From JBCCTX01 sp965263105 (GTDB lineage Bacteria; Bacteroidota; Bacteroidia; J057): DNA of 64,000 nucleotides. This document shows positions 27,442 through 36,026 of this stretch, one piece after another. Under the pieces are notes generated by a model, which was not told the DNA's origin, ran no database searches, and saw nothing but the letters and a program-made list of their open reading frames with translations. The DNA lies in the NCBI GenBank assembly GCA_965263105.1, contig CBDHGL010000006.1:434001-498000 (forward strand). The letters are read 5' to 3'. The position numbers were made by a program, and so were the translations under genes. How positions within the stretch are numbered: position 1 is the first letter of the stretch; each line of letters starts with the position of its first letter.

Positions 27442-29643
27442 TTAATTGTCAAATTCTCCCGGCCTATAGGTCCGCTTCGCCCTGGCCTCCACCTCTTCCC
27501 GATAAAAGGCCACATCCTTGAACTTCACATCTATGTAGGGCTGTGCTTGGTCGAAGAAATGGGGGGAATTCGGGTCATTGCTTTGACCACCTGCCAGAAG
27601 ACTTTTGGCCTTCAGTTTGTCGCCGAATTCTACCACTGCCACAAAGCTGTTGCCTCGATAGCCATAGATGCGTTTGGTGTTCTCTCCTCGTCTGGCTCCA
27701 TAGGCTGCAAGAGCGCCCCAACGTCCGGAAGCCAGTCCTACAGGCAAACTGGCCTGGGAGTCGTCAAAGCCGGCATCGATAGCGCCACTCAGGCGCTGAA
27801 AGCGGTTGATTTCTCCCCAGGGAGTTTCCCAACTTCCAAAGTCCTCTGAAAGCTGGGCCACGGCTTCCTCAAAAATGGCCAATCGCTCTGTCATGGGAGA
27901 TTTTTTCCCAAAGTGGATGACACGCTGCATTCTACTCAGGCCCGAAGGAGCCTGGCCCTTTTGGTTGTAGTGAGAGATATAATAATAGGCTAAGGACATG
28001 GGAACGGATTCTGCCGATACCCTGTAATCCCAGCTTCGCAAAGCCTCAATGGGGCCTTTCAGGTCATCACTTTTATGGGATGATCGATCGAAGGCGGAAA
28101 TCAAACCTGGAATCAAGGCTTCAAATGCTGGTAGCCGGGGATCATAAGCCATTTCAATAAGCTTGTCCAGCGTGAGATCCTTCCTTTCTTCTAGCTGCTC
28201 CAACAAGCGAATGGCGTGAATTCCTCGGAAGTTCTCTCTGTTTAGCGACATATATCGGGGGTAATCCTCCACCTTGGGGCTATTTTCAGCCGCGGAGGTA
28301 AAGGGAGTGGAATTGCAATTTTGTATCCATCCATTAGCGGGATTCACCACGACAATGGCCTCCTCTACAGGGTGTAAGCCCTGCCAATCCGTGGCGGGAT
28401 CACTGCCGTCTACAGGCTGGGTGTAATCGAATTTTGTATCTCTGATTGGGATGTAATTCCCGTGGTAATAGGCAATGTTTCCCTCTGCATCCGCAAAGAC
28501 GGTATTATTGGAAGAATTCGTACGCATATTCATCATCTCCCGAAATTCCTCATGATTTTGCCGTTTGGTTCTTGTGTAAGATTGAGCTAAGGCTTGAACA
28601 GGTTCCCACATAAGCGCAGTAGACACCCATTTCTCACCTATTTTTTGTGTTACGGGACCATGATGAGTTCTATATAGAGGAAAGGTCTTGGATTTTAATT
28701 CTCCTCCTTCTAGGTACTTGAGGCTAACGGATTTTTCCTCCACTTCCTTCATTTCCTCCCCGTAGGCATAATAGTATTTACCCTCCTTTTCTTCTACCGC
28801 TTCCACAAACTCATCGATCACATCGGTATAAGTAGAGGTATGCATCCAACCTGTCTTCTCATTGAAGCCTTGATAGATGAAAAACTGCCCCCAGGTTACC
28901 GCACCATAGGCATTCAGACCCTCTTCACTCACCATATGCACCTCTCCCCGGAAATAAAAGGAGGTATGAGGATTGATCAACAACATGGCATTTCCAGATT
29001 CAGTTAAGTCTCCGGAAATGGCAAAACCATTGGACCCACTCGGTTCCTCCTCAGCCAAAGCCAATTGGGCCTCTTCCTCCGTCACATTCATTCCCGTGGA
29101 GACTTTCCCTTCATACATCTCTCGTATTTTCCGAGTAGAAACCCGCTCAATATCCCCACCAATGGACCCTTCACTGAAGTACATGGGCATCCAGGGTTCA
29201 AAACGGGTCAATAGCTGGGGTTTGACCTCAGGGTGGGTATACAAATAGTAATTGATTCCATCTGCAAAGGCATTGCATAACTTCTTCAACCAGTCGGGAC
29301 TTTCTTCATAGGCCTGCTTGGCCTCTTCCACTGTCATAAATAAACGGGCGCGCAAATCGCTATACAGGGCATCTTCTCCTTCTATTTCTGCCAATCTACC
29401 CGTAGCCCAGATGTAGTTGCGCTCAACTCGGGGGAAGTCGTCTTCACATTGGGCATACAACATTCCAAAAACTGCATCCGCATCCGTTTTCCCATATATG
29501 TGAGGTACCCCATAATCATCCCGAATGATGGTGATGGATTCGGCTTGGGCTTTCCAGTGTTGTTGTTCTTCTGTTTCCTGTAGGGCTGGGGAAGTTCTAC
29601 AGGCGATGAAAGCGATTAGGAGGAGGAAATACAGGTTTTTCAT
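27442..29643 (-). CDS. Penicillin acylase family lipoprotein (Ntn hydrolase)
   Basis: 733 residues when started at the ATG at 29643. That start gives a clean lipoprotein signal (MKNLYFLLLIAFIAC, lipobox FIAC); a longer frame begins at 29724 but adds a non-signal extension. The mature protein has the S45 penicillin/cephalosporin/AHL-acylase order: an alpha chain with IIRDDYGVPHIYGKTDADAVFG and YAQCEDDFPRVE, an autocleavage site at EEPSGSNGFAISG where the Ser near residue 203 becomes the N-terminal nucleophile of the beta chain, then NPHTSFYFRGEVHMVS and the HHGPVT region. It hydrolyses an amide-linked acyl group; natural substrates could be N-acyl-homoserine lactones, acyl-peptides or lactam side chains. 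An 11-bp hairpin lies in its 5' leader. Confidence 0.9.
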   Translation of the reverse strand: MKNLYFLLLIAFIACRTSPALQETEEQQHWKAQAESITIIRDDYGVPHIYGKTDADAVFGMLYAQCEDDFPRVERNYIWATGRLAEIEGEDALYSDLRARLFMTVEEAKQAYEESPDWLKKLCNAFADGINYYLYTHPEVKPQLLTRFEPWMPMYFSEGSIGGDIERVSTRKIREMYEGKVSTGMNVTEEEAQLALAEEEPSGSNGFAISGDLTESGNAMLLINPHTSFYFRGEVHMVSEEGLNAYGAVTWGQFFIYQGFNEKTGWMHTSTYTDVIDEFVEAVEEKEGKYYYAYGEEMKEVEEKSVSLKYLEGGELKSKTFPLYRTHHGPVTQKIGEKWVSTALMWEPVQALAQSYTRTKRQNHEEFREMMNMRTNSSNNTVFADAEGNIAYYHGNYIPIRDTKFDYTQPVDGSDPATDWQGLHPVEEAIVVVNPANGWIQNCNSTPFTSAAENSPKVEDYPRYMSLNRENFRGIHAIRLLEQLEERKDLTLDKLIEMAYDPRLPAFEALIPGLISAFDRSSHKSDDLKGPIEALRSWDYRVSAESVPMSLAYYYISHYNQKGQAPSGLSRMQRVIHFGKKSPMTERLAIFEEAVAQLSEDFGSWETPWGEINRFQRLSGAIDAGFDDSQASLPVGLASGRWGALAAYGARRGENTKRIYGYRGNSFVAVVEFGDKLKAKSLLAGGQSNDPNSPHFFDQAQPYIDVKFKDVAFYREEVEARAKRTYRPGEFDN

Positions 29644-29667
29644 TGAGTTTGAGCTTTCGATAAATAT

Positions 29668-29692
29668 GCAACCTTTTTTAGAAAAAGGTTGC
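29668..29692. promoter_or_regulatory. Perfect 11-bp hairpin in leader of penicillin acylase gene
   Basis: Arms 29668-29678 and 29682-29692 (GCAACCTTTTT/AAAAAGGTTGC) pair perfectly around TAG. The hairpin ends 25 nt upstream of the minus-strand start at 29643. It could be an operator, a leader structure or a terminator of an upstream transcript; no factor can be named. Confidence 0.5.
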
Positions 29693-29843
29693 GCTAAAAA
29701 TCGCAAAATTCCAGACAACCCCACATTCAGCCCCCATTTTCCCTACGAATTTTGCAGGCCATCCCACTTAAAGTTTCTTTCCCCTGTGTTTTTTAGGGAA
29801 AAGAAGTCTTAAATTCCCTTTGAGAATACGTAACTTAGTCTGT

Positions 29844-30461
29844 ATGAATAAGGCCTCCATACTCGAAAAGAAGATCGATCAATTTTGGTCCTGGTTTGTC
29901 CAGATGGAAGGGCCTATTCGCTCCTTTTTTACAGAAGAAGAACCCGTAAACAAAGACCTTATCATTGAGTCGATGAATAACCGGGTTTTGGATTTTGGTA
30001 TGTTCACCTGGGAGATAGGACCTGGAAAGGAACAGCCCTATTACTTCCTCATCTCCCCTAATGGAGACAAAGAGCGCCTACATATCAGCCGACAAATTAT
30101 TGGCTCTGCTCCTTCCCTCGAACATTGGGAGCTATTTCCAGGCAGGCAGACTCTGGACGCACCCCTTAGCTTTAATTTGTACGACAACTTTTATCGAACT
30201 TGTGAAATTGACGCACAGGAATGGGAATTCGCCCTGAATGGGGACTCCAATCAGGGATTTGAACTCGTCATAAAAGCACTCAACATAGACTATTTAGATG
30301 AAGACACCCAGTTTGAAGCGGCGGATCGGGTAGCTATGGGCCTACTTGGAGAAGAGAATTTTATTGATTTCATCGATGAAATTATTCTGGTCACAGGCTT
30401 TGAGGAGGAGGAGGAGACCCGCAGCTATCCGATACATCAACTTCCTTTTAGGGTGGAGTAG
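29844..30461 (+). CDS. Hypothetical cytoplasmic protein
   Basis: 205 residues from the ATG at 29844 (MNKASILEKKIDQFW); an in-frame ATG at 29820 would add eight residues. There is no signal peptide or TM segment. Aromatic- and acid-rich: FWSWFVQMEGPIRSFF, FGMFTWEIGPGKEQPYYFLISPNGDKE, EHWELFPGRQ, DAQEWEFALNGDSN, then a C-terminal domain with DRVAMGLLGEENFIDFIDEI. The Trp-rich alternating pattern resembles small immunity-like or DUF695-type proteins, but I cannot assign a family. It lies just upstream of a SUKH-domain remnant on the same strand, so an immunity-type role is possible; that is inference from context only. Confidence 0.65.
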   Translation: MNKASILEKKIDQFWSWFVQMEGPIRSFFTEEEPVNKDLIIESMNNRVLDFGMFTWEIGPGKEQPYYFLISPNGDKERLHISRQIIGSAPSLEHWELFPGRQTLDAPLSFNLYDNFYRTCEIDAQEWEFALNGDSNQGFELVIKALNIDYLDEDTQFEAADRVAMGLLGEENFIDFIDEIILVTGFEEEEETRSYPIHQLPFRVE

Positions 30462-30473
30462 ATGCGGGGGTAG

Positions 30474-30653
30474 ATTCCCTGTTATTATAATGATAGACCT
30501 GTAATTGCCCCAAATCTTGTAGACTTTTTGGATAGCTTAAATCAATTTTACGAAAATACTCCCAAAGACGACTTTGATGAATATTTTGATATTAGCAGAA
30601 GTATTGCTGAATGGAAAAAGGAGTTTATAGTGGATAAGCGAATAGAAAAATAG
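30474..30653 (+). pseudogene. C-terminal remnant of a SUKH (SMI1/KNR4) domain gene
   Basis: An open frame between TAG at 30471 and TAG at 30651 has no start codon near its beginning. It translates to IPCYYNDRPVIAPNLVDFLDS followed by LNQFYENTPKDDFDEYFD and a basic tail (given in pieces). The YYNDRPVIAPNLVDFL pattern with an acidic tail is what the end of SMI1/KNR4 proteins looks like. About the last 59 residues remain and the N-terminal two thirds are missing. SUKH proteins commonly serve as immunity proteins of contact-dependent or polymorphic toxins, so this may mark a lost toxin/immunity locus. The identification comes from a short segment and is moderate. Confidence 0.5.
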
Positions 30654-30715
30654 TATTTCGACCGTTTTCTTAGGCTCAATCGTCTAAAAAGATAAATGGC
30701 AAAATGAGTTGAATA

Positions 30716-31621
30716 ATGCTATTAAGCTTAACCCTTATTTATATGAATTTATCTGCACAAAACAATCATCTCCCAAAGTGGCTTGACCGAAATGAATATC
30801 CATTTAACTCCCATTACTTTGAACTCCCCATGGGAAAAATGCACTATTTGGATGAAGGAGAGGGAGAACCCATCATAATGGTACACGGTAATCCAGGTTG
30901 GTCATTTGAGTTTAGAAAAGTAGTTAGAGAAATAGCTAAATTTAATAGATGTATTGTCCCAGACCATATCGGGTTTGGGTTTTCTGACAAACCTTTTGAC
31001 TGGAGCTACTTGCCCAAGAATCATGCAGATAACTTTGAGTCATTCATGGAGAGTCTGGACTTGAACCCTGGTACCTTGGTGCTTAATGATTGGGGCGGAC
31101 CCATTGGACTTTCCTACGCAATCAAGCACCCAGAAAAAATCAAAAAGATTATCATTCTCAACACGTGGATGTGGTCGGTTGAAAATGACCCTTATTACCA
31201 AAAATTTAGCAAAATGATGGGCGGAAGCTTTGGTAGGTTCATGATTAAGCATTTCAACATTTTCGGAAAAATGGTGGTAAAGAAAGCCGTAGGAGATAGA
31301 AAAAAGCTAACAAAGGATACCCATAGGCATTATTACAAGCACCTAGAAACCCCAAAAGATCGAAAAGGGTGTTACGTATTCCCAAAAGAAATCATTGGAT
31401 CAAGCAAATGGTTAGATAGCCTTTGGCAACAAAAAGGAAAAATAACCTCCATTCCCACGACAATTATCTGGGGAATGAAAGACATCGCATTTAGAGAGAA
31501 GGAATTACATTATTGGATTGAACACTGGCCTAATTCCAAAGTCATAAGATTAGAAGAAGTCGGCCATTTCCCACAAGAAGAGGCACCCGAAAGAATCATT
31601 AATGAATTAAAAACCGAATAG
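30716..31621 (+). CDS. Haloalkane-dehalogenase-like alpha/beta hydrolase
   Basis: 301 residues. The first 14 residues (MLLSLTLIYMNLSA) are hydrophobic, a possible short signal. The core is an alpha/beta hydrolase: HGNPGW (oxyanion/halide Asn59), LNDWGGPIG with Asp125 as nucleophile and Trp126 as second halide-binding residue, IWGMKDIAF with Asp256 as catalytic acid, and EVGHFPQE with His284. An Asp rather than Ser nucleophile followed by Trp is the signature of haloalkane dehalogenases. Acid Asp after the later strand with Asn/Trp halide ligands fits the HLD-I/III pattern. The reaction would be hydrolytic dehalogenation of an alkyl halide; epoxide hydrolase is the main alternative. The gene is visibly more A/T- and Lys-rich than its neighbours, suggesting transfer. 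Confidence 0.82.
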   Translation: MLLSLTLIYMNLSAQNNHLPKWLDRNEYPFNSHYFELPMGKMHYLDEGEGEPIIMVHGNPGWSFEFRKVVREIAKFNRCIVPDHIGFGFSDKPFDWSYLPKNHADNFESFMESLDLNPGTLVLNDWGGPIGLSYAIKHPEKIKKIIILNTWMWSVENDPYYQKFSKMMGGSFGRFMIKHFNIFGKMVVKKAVGDRKKLTKDTHRHYYKHLETPKDRKGCYVFPKEIIGSSKWLDSLWQQKGKITSIPTTIIWGMKDIAFREKELHYWIEHWPNSKVIRLEEVGHFPQEEAPERIINELKTE

Positions 31622-31745
31622 CCACATTCACACTTTTTGTCCTCCTCCGTCACATAGGAAGGTAAATGCGTGTTATGGCTAAGGGGAACCTCCCAAGATG
31701 TTCCTACCTTTGTGTTTATTCATCGCATTTCAATCCGTATATCCT

Positions 31746-32390
31746 ATGGCTGATCCCATTCTAAGTTCCGAAGAGCTACAAGAGGCAGAAAAATACTTTG
31801 GTCCCTTCTCTGACCTGGACCTGGAAAACTTCAAAAAGATCCGCAAGGAGCTACAGGTTAAGTATCATCCGGACCAATTTGAAAAATTCGAAGATGAGAC
31901 GGTAAAGGAGCTAGCAACAGAACGCTTTCAGCGAATTGAGTCGCTTTCCCACAAACTGGAGTTGCTGTTGGACAAAAAGTATAACCTGGGACAGGAAGTC
32001 GAAGATATTCATCAGGAAAAGGCACGCTTTGCCTTTGAACGCATGCAGATCGAAATCATTACCCGCAACAAGGACCTCAAGTATCACCTTTTTGGTTCTC
32101 GTTACCGCTGGTTGGAGCGAGGGGAAAGCTATTCCATTCCCAAGACAAAAGCCAAGATTGTCATGGATGAGGATCACCAAGGGACCAGCATAGGTTTCAA
32201 TGAGACGGTTCGACTGTTCATCACTTTTGGAGAAGGCGATCCCATTGAATTTATATCACTCTGGCTATACCACCGCCTTAAGGAACAGGCCACAGCCCTT
32301 ATAATTGAAGGCAAGCGCCTACAGATAGATCTATTGCAAATCAACCACGCCATTAAAAGGACTTCTTTTTTAGGTTTAAAAGAATCATGA
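31746..32390 (+). CDS. J-domain (DnaJ-like) protein
   Basis: 214 residues from the ATG at 31746 (MADPILSSEELQ). An upstream in-frame ATG at 31698 adds a hydrophobic 16-residue stretch and could be a membrane anchor. Residues about 15-72 form a J-domain: YFGPFSDLDLENFKKIRKE, the HPD tripeptide at 41-43 (VKYHPDQF), then a third helix (ATERFQRIESLSHKLELL). The remainder, about 80-214, is a unique C-terminal domain (FGSRYRWLERGESYSIPKTK; WLYHRLKEQATALIIEGKR) without the Gly/Phe or zinc-finger regions of DnaJ, so this is a class C J-protein that would recruit DnaK to a particular client. Its stop overlaps the next start (ATGA), placing it first in a three-gene operon with two exported proteins. 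Confidence 0.75.
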   Translation: MADPILSSEELQEAEKYFGPFSDLDLENFKKIRKELQVKYHPDQFEKFEDETVKELATERFQRIESLSHKLELLLDKKYNLGQEVEDIHQEKARFAFERMQIEIITRNKDLKYHLFGSRYRWLERGESYSIPKTKAKIVMDEDHQGTSIGFNETVRLFITFGEGDPIEFISLWLYHRLKEQATALIIEGKRLQIDLLQINHAIKRTSFLGLKES

Positions 32391-33061
32391 AAGCTTTCAG
32401 CTGCATATCCCTATTTTTGTTTCTGGGAATTATTTCTTGCCCCTTTCCCTCCCTACAGGCCCAGGATAGCCTTATGACGGGCTTCGACAGGCTAGAATGG
32501 GAAGCAGCTTATTTTGGAGAATTAGCTACTCACCCGGGTATCAAGTTGGGAGCCAACTATCCTTTTGGGCATCGTCTGAAGGTAAAGGAAAAGCTAAAAC
32601 CCTATAAAGGTCCTTACCAACTCCTCAAAAAACATCAGTGGGTAGCAGGAGGGAATCTCATTTTTTATCACCAGCCCCATAACCACAACGGTTTTTTGGT
32701 CAATGCGGAATTGGGAAGAAGGAGGATCAAGCATAAAAGCTTCCGTCGTACTCGATATACCCTTTGGGAGATAGATCTAGGTGTTGGCTATTACCACTAC
32801 CTATTAACCGGCACAACGTTTAGACCTACTAACGGGGGTTTTGAGTCTAGCCGAGGACAGGGCACTGCCCTTATGCCCTCCTTGTCATTCAGTTGGGGAC
32901 GTAGCCTACGATCTGCCAAGCCCAAAGCGGGCTTCATTTATGTTAAGATCAATACCCTCTATGAAGTACCTTTTGGCACTGGATTTCAAATGCGCTTAGG
33001 GTTGGAATCTGGAGTTGTTTTCCCCTTTTCTCAAACTAAAACCCCTGTATCCCCCCTATGA
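32387..33061 (+). CDS. Secreted/outer-membrane hypothetical protein
   Basis: 224 residues with a signal peptide (MKAFSCISLFLFLGIISC, cleavage near LQAQ). The mature part is rich in aromatic residues and alternating beta-strand patterns: GIKLGANYPFGHRLKVKEK, HQWVAGGNLIFYHQPHNHNG, YTLWEIDLGVGYYHYLLTG, MPSLSFSWGRS and FQMRLGLESGVVFPF. This looks like a small outer-membrane beta-barrel or lipid-binding protein, but I recognise no family. Start and stop both overlap neighbouring genes by 4 bp (ATGA), so it is translationally coupled to the J-domain gene before it and the lipoprotein hydrolase after it. Confidence 0.72.
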   Translation: MKAFSCISLFLFLGIISCPFPSLQAQDSLMTGFDRLEWEAAYFGELATHPGIKLGANYPFGHRLKVKEKLKPYKGPYQLLKKHQWVAGGNLIFYHQPHNHNGFLVNAELGRRRIKHKSFRRTRYTLWEIDLGVGYYHYLLTGTTFRPTNGGFESSRGQGTALMPSLSFSWGRSLRSAKPKAGFIYVKINTLYEVPFGTGFQMRLGLESGVVFPFSQTKTPVSPL

Positions 33062-34143
33062 AATTACGTACATATATTATCCCCTTACTGACATGGGTTC
33101 TGGTCGCCTGTTCCCCGGATTCTATCCGTCCTAACAGCGAGAGTCGGGATTTGCTTTGGCTGGAACATCAAGGGGCCCAAATGCCTATCTGGGTAGAAGG
33201 CAATACAGCTTCGGGCACCATGATCCTCATTTTGCATGGAGGCCCTGGGGGCAATGCCCTGATATATAATGAGACCTCCATCACCATGGCTACGGAACTC
33301 GAAACTCGCTATGGAGTTGCCTATTGGGACCAACGCACTTCTGGTAATTCGCGGGGTTCCTTTGATGCTGATGAGGTCACAGTAGACCTGATGACGGAGG
33401 ACCTGGATTTGGTGGTAGACCTGCTAAAGGACCAATATGGGGCCGATCTACGGGTGTTTCTCTTAGGGCACAGTTGGGGAGGCTACTTGGGGAGTTATTA
33501 TTTACTCGACCCCCTGCGTCAGGCTAAAATTGCCGGCTGGATAGACGTAGATGGGGCCCATAACATACCCGGTCTGACGCGAGATGCCCTGGATCTGCTT
33601 GAAGATATAAGTCTCCAGCAAATAAATATCAATAGCGACAACCGAAAAAATTGGGAGGACCTTCACGAGTTTGCCTCTACCTTTAACCGGAATCAACTCA
33701 TCGATACTGATGCCTTTGTAGAAGTAAATCTAAAAGCTATTAAAGCGGAAAAGCTCGCTTTTTCGGACGGCCTAACAAGTGATGGGGAGGAGGATCCCAA
33801 TGAATTGCTTAAGGGTCTTCTTTCCTTCTTTTTTGGTAAACACAACCCCCTTACAGGCCTTACCAACAAACTCCAAATCAGCAATACCCAAATACTTGAT
33901 GAGGCCATCGCAGATCCATTAAGTGATGATCTTCATCGGATAAGCCTGCCCACCTTACTGCTTTGGGGCACCTATGACTTCATCGTACCGCCTAACCAAG
34001 GCTTAGATGCCTTCATAAAAGTGGGAACGCCCAATCAAGATAAGCGATTGGTATACTTTGAGGAATCCGGGCATTCTCCCATGTCAAATGAACCAGATAA
34101 ATTTGTGGAGGAGGTAATCAATTTCATTGAGGCGTATAGATAA
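33058..34143 (+). CDS. Lipoprotein alpha/beta hydrolase, prolyl-aminopeptidase-like
   Basis: 361 residues. A lipoprotein signal (MKLRTYIIPLLTWVLVAC, lipobox LVAC) is followed by an alpha/beta-hydrolase fold of the proline iminopeptidase type. Visible are the oxyanion loop LILHGGPGGN, YWDQRTSGNSRG, the nucleophile elbow LLGHSWGGYLG (Ser near residue 141), the acid in LWGTYDFIVPP (Asp near 304) and the His in EESGHSPMSNEP (near 341). A helical lid lies between (about 170-290). HGGPGG is typical of S33 peptidases, but lipoprotein members of the group may be esterases. It is the third gene of the ATGA-overlap operon, tethered to the inner or outer membrane. Confidence 0.85.
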   Translation: MKLRTYIIPLLTWVLVACSPDSIRPNSESRDLLWLEHQGAQMPIWVEGNTASGTMILILHGGPGGNALIYNETSITMATELETRYGVAYWDQRTSGNSRGSFDADEVTVDLMTEDLDLVVDLLKDQYGADLRVFLLGHSWGGYLGSYYLLDPLRQAKIAGWIDVDGAHNIPGLTRDALDLLEDISLQQININSDNRKNWEDLHEFASTFNRNQLIDTDAFVEVNLKAIKAEKLAFSDGLTSDGEEDPNELLKGLLSFFFGKHNPLTGLTNKLQISNTQILDEAIADPLSDDLHRISLPTLLLWGTYDFIVPPNQGLDAFIKVGTPNQDKRLVYFEESGHSPMSNEPDKFVEEVINFIEAYR

Positions 34144-34280
34144 ATTGGGTAGCCCCTCCTCATCCTCCCACCAAAAATTAGCTCTTGACGGAATATAGAG
34201 GAGGAAAAGGATGTTAAAATAAGGTCGCAACTTTCCTCCATCTTGTCTATATTGTTAATTCCGTCCCATATTTTTTTACC

Positions 34281-35318
34281 ATGCGAGCTTGCGTCTACCA
34301 CGAATTTCAAGGACCTATCTCTATCGAAAAGGTTCCCGACCCGATTCCCCCAAAAGGCGGGGTTGTTCTTCAAGTCAAAGCCACTGGCTTATGTCGAAGC
34401 GATTGGCATGGATGGATGGGACATGATTCGGACATTCATTTGCCGCATATTCCCGGGCACGAATTAGCTGGGGAGATAGTAGAGGTTGATTCAAATATTC
34501 GCAATTGGAAGGTAGGGGATCGGGTTACCCTCCCCTTTGTCTGTGGCTGTGGGGACTGCAGCTATTGTTACTCTGGGAATCAACAGATATGTGATCAGCA
34601 ATTTCAACCGGGTTTCACTCATTGGGGTTCCTTTGCGGAATATGTAGCCATACAGTACGCAGATCACAATTTGGTGGCCCTCCCTCCTGAAATGAGTTAT
34701 GTGGAGGCCGCGAGTTTAGGTTGTCGCTTCATCACTTCTTTCCGGGCAGTAGTCCACCAAGGTAGGTTGCTACCAGGACAGTGGTTGGCCGTTCATGGCT
34801 GTGGAGGAGTGGGTCTTTCTGCCATCATGATAGGTAAGGCTTTAGGGGCAAGGGTCATCGCTGTTGATATACAGGAACAAGCACTCCAAATGGCTCAAGC
34901 CTTAGGGGCAGAAGAATTGATTCTTGCCGGTGAAACGCCTGTAGCAGAAAGCATACGAGACCTCACTCGGGGAGGAGCCAATGTCTCTCTTGACGCCCTG
35001 GGTAGTAAAACTACCTGCTATCAATCCATCGCCTGCCTACGCAAGCAAGGCAAGCATATTCAAGTAGGCCTGATGGCCGGAGCGCACTCGGATCCTCCTA
35101 TTCCGATGGGCAGAGTCATCGCAGATGAACTCGAAATCCTGGGTAGCCACGGCATGCAGGCTCATGTATTTCCTGAAATCTGGAATCTATGGCAAACAGG
35201 GCGCCTCCCCTTAAAAAAACTTCTGGGAGATTCCCTTTCGCTAGCACAAGTACCTCAGGCACTTATGGAGTTAAATTTATTTCGGTCGCCAGGAGTAAGG
35301 GTTGTGCATACATTTTAA
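34281..35318 (+). CDS. Zinc-dependent alcohol dehydrogenase (MDR superfamily)
   Basis: 345 residues, the normal length for medium-chain dehydrogenases. Catalytic-zinc region: ATGLCRSDWHGWMGHD and the GHE motif (IPGHELAGEIVEV). The structural zinc lobe has four Cys at about 90-106 (CGCGDCSYCYSGNQQIC). The NAD(P)-binding Rossmann segment reads VHGCGGVGLSAIMIGKALG, followed by VIAVDI with an acidic residue that favours NAD(H). The protein oxidises an alcohol or reduces an aldehyde in the cytoplasm; the substrate is not readable. It starts at ATG 34281 and is followed 41 nt later by a TPR gene on the same strand. Confidence 0.9.
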   Translation: MRACVYHEFQGPISIEKVPDPIPPKGGVVLQVKATGLCRSDWHGWMGHDSDIHLPHIPGHELAGEIVEVDSNIRNWKVGDRVTLPFVCGCGDCSYCYSGNQQICDQQFQPGFTHWGSFAEYVAIQYADHNLVALPPEMSYVEAASLGCRFITSFRAVVHQGRLLPGQWLAVHGCGGVGLSAIMIGKALGARVIAVDIQEQALQMAQALGAEELILAGETPVAESIRDLTRGGANVSLDALGSKTTCYQSIACLRKQGKHIQVGLMAGAHSDPPIPMGRVIADELEILGSHGMQAHVFPEIWNLWQTGRLPLKKLLGDSLSLAQVPQALMELNLFRSPGVRVVHTF

Positions 35319-35359
35319 GCGAAAAAAATTATGTATATTGTTACAATAATTTGGATTCT

Positions 35360-35974
35360 ATGTACCCCCGTATTTTGCTGCAAATCGTTTTCCTTTTTTG
35401 CTCACTCCCCCTATGGAGTCAAACCGCCAGTTATTTTAGTCGGCAAGGCTTTGAATTAGCCAAACTTGGAGAATACCAAGATGCTTTGATCAAATACGAC
35501 GAAGCAGTTCGCTTAAATCCCCGCAATGGCAGCTTCCACTACTATAGAGGGCTGTGTCAGTATGAGTTAGAATATTTTGAAGACGCCATTAAATCTTTTA
35601 GCTATTCCCTCATTATCAACTCTTTACACGCAAAGGCATATTTTTACCGGGGACGAGCTAAAGCGAAAATGCAGTTACACGACGAAGCCATAGTAGATTA
35701 CAATAATGCTTTGGATATAGAACCCAGGAATCCTGAGTATCTGTACTACCGTGGCATGAGCAAGGGCAGTTTGGGCCTACACATTACGGCCATTGAGGAC
35801 TTTGATCTGGCCATCAAAAAAGAGCCCCGTGTTGGGGACTACTATCGAGATAGAGGGATATGCTGGATTAAACTAGAGCGCATAGACCTGGCCTGTGAAG
35901 ATTTTGCTAGGGCGGTTGACTTACACGCTTTTAATGCGGGGTATTATTTAGACAAATATTGTCAGCCCGATTGA
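35360..35974 (+). CDS. Secreted TPR-repeat protein
   Basis: 204 residues from ATG 35360. Longer in-frame starts upstream overlap the dehydrogenase gene and lack a signal, whereas this one gives a good signal peptide (MYPRILLQIVFLFCSLPLWS, cleavage before QT). The mature protein is almost entirely tetratricopeptide repeats of 34 residues, about five, with canonical G/Y/A positions: GFELAKLGEYQDALIKYDEA, AYFYRGRAKAKMQLHDEAI and YLYYRGMSKGSLGLH. Such proteins scaffold periplasmic or envelope complexes. A 22-bp inverted repeat overlaps its stop codon. Confidence 0.8.
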   Translation: MYPRILLQIVFLFCSLPLWSQTASYFSRQGFELAKLGEYQDALIKYDEAVRLNPRNGSFHYYRGLCQYELEYFEDAIKSFSYSLIINSLHAKAYFYRGRAKAKMQLHDEAIVDYNNALDIEPRNPEYLYYRGMSKGSLGLHITAIEDFDLAIKKEPRVGDYYRDRGICWIKLERIDLACEDFARAVDLHAFNAGYYLDKYCQPD

Positions 35975-36026
35975 ATAACTGGAACAGCGTTTCTTCCAGT
36001 TATTCAATCGGGCTGGGTCCACAGTT
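35963..36026 (+). terminator. Long stem terminator overlapping the TPR gene stop codon
   Basis: Arms 35963-35984 and 35994-36015 form a perfect 22-bp stem with a 9-nt loop. The left arm includes the last codons and TGA of the TPR gene. A run of six T follows a few bases later (36025-36030). The stem is unusually long for a terminator. It abuts a heptad-repeat element. Confidence 0.7.
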
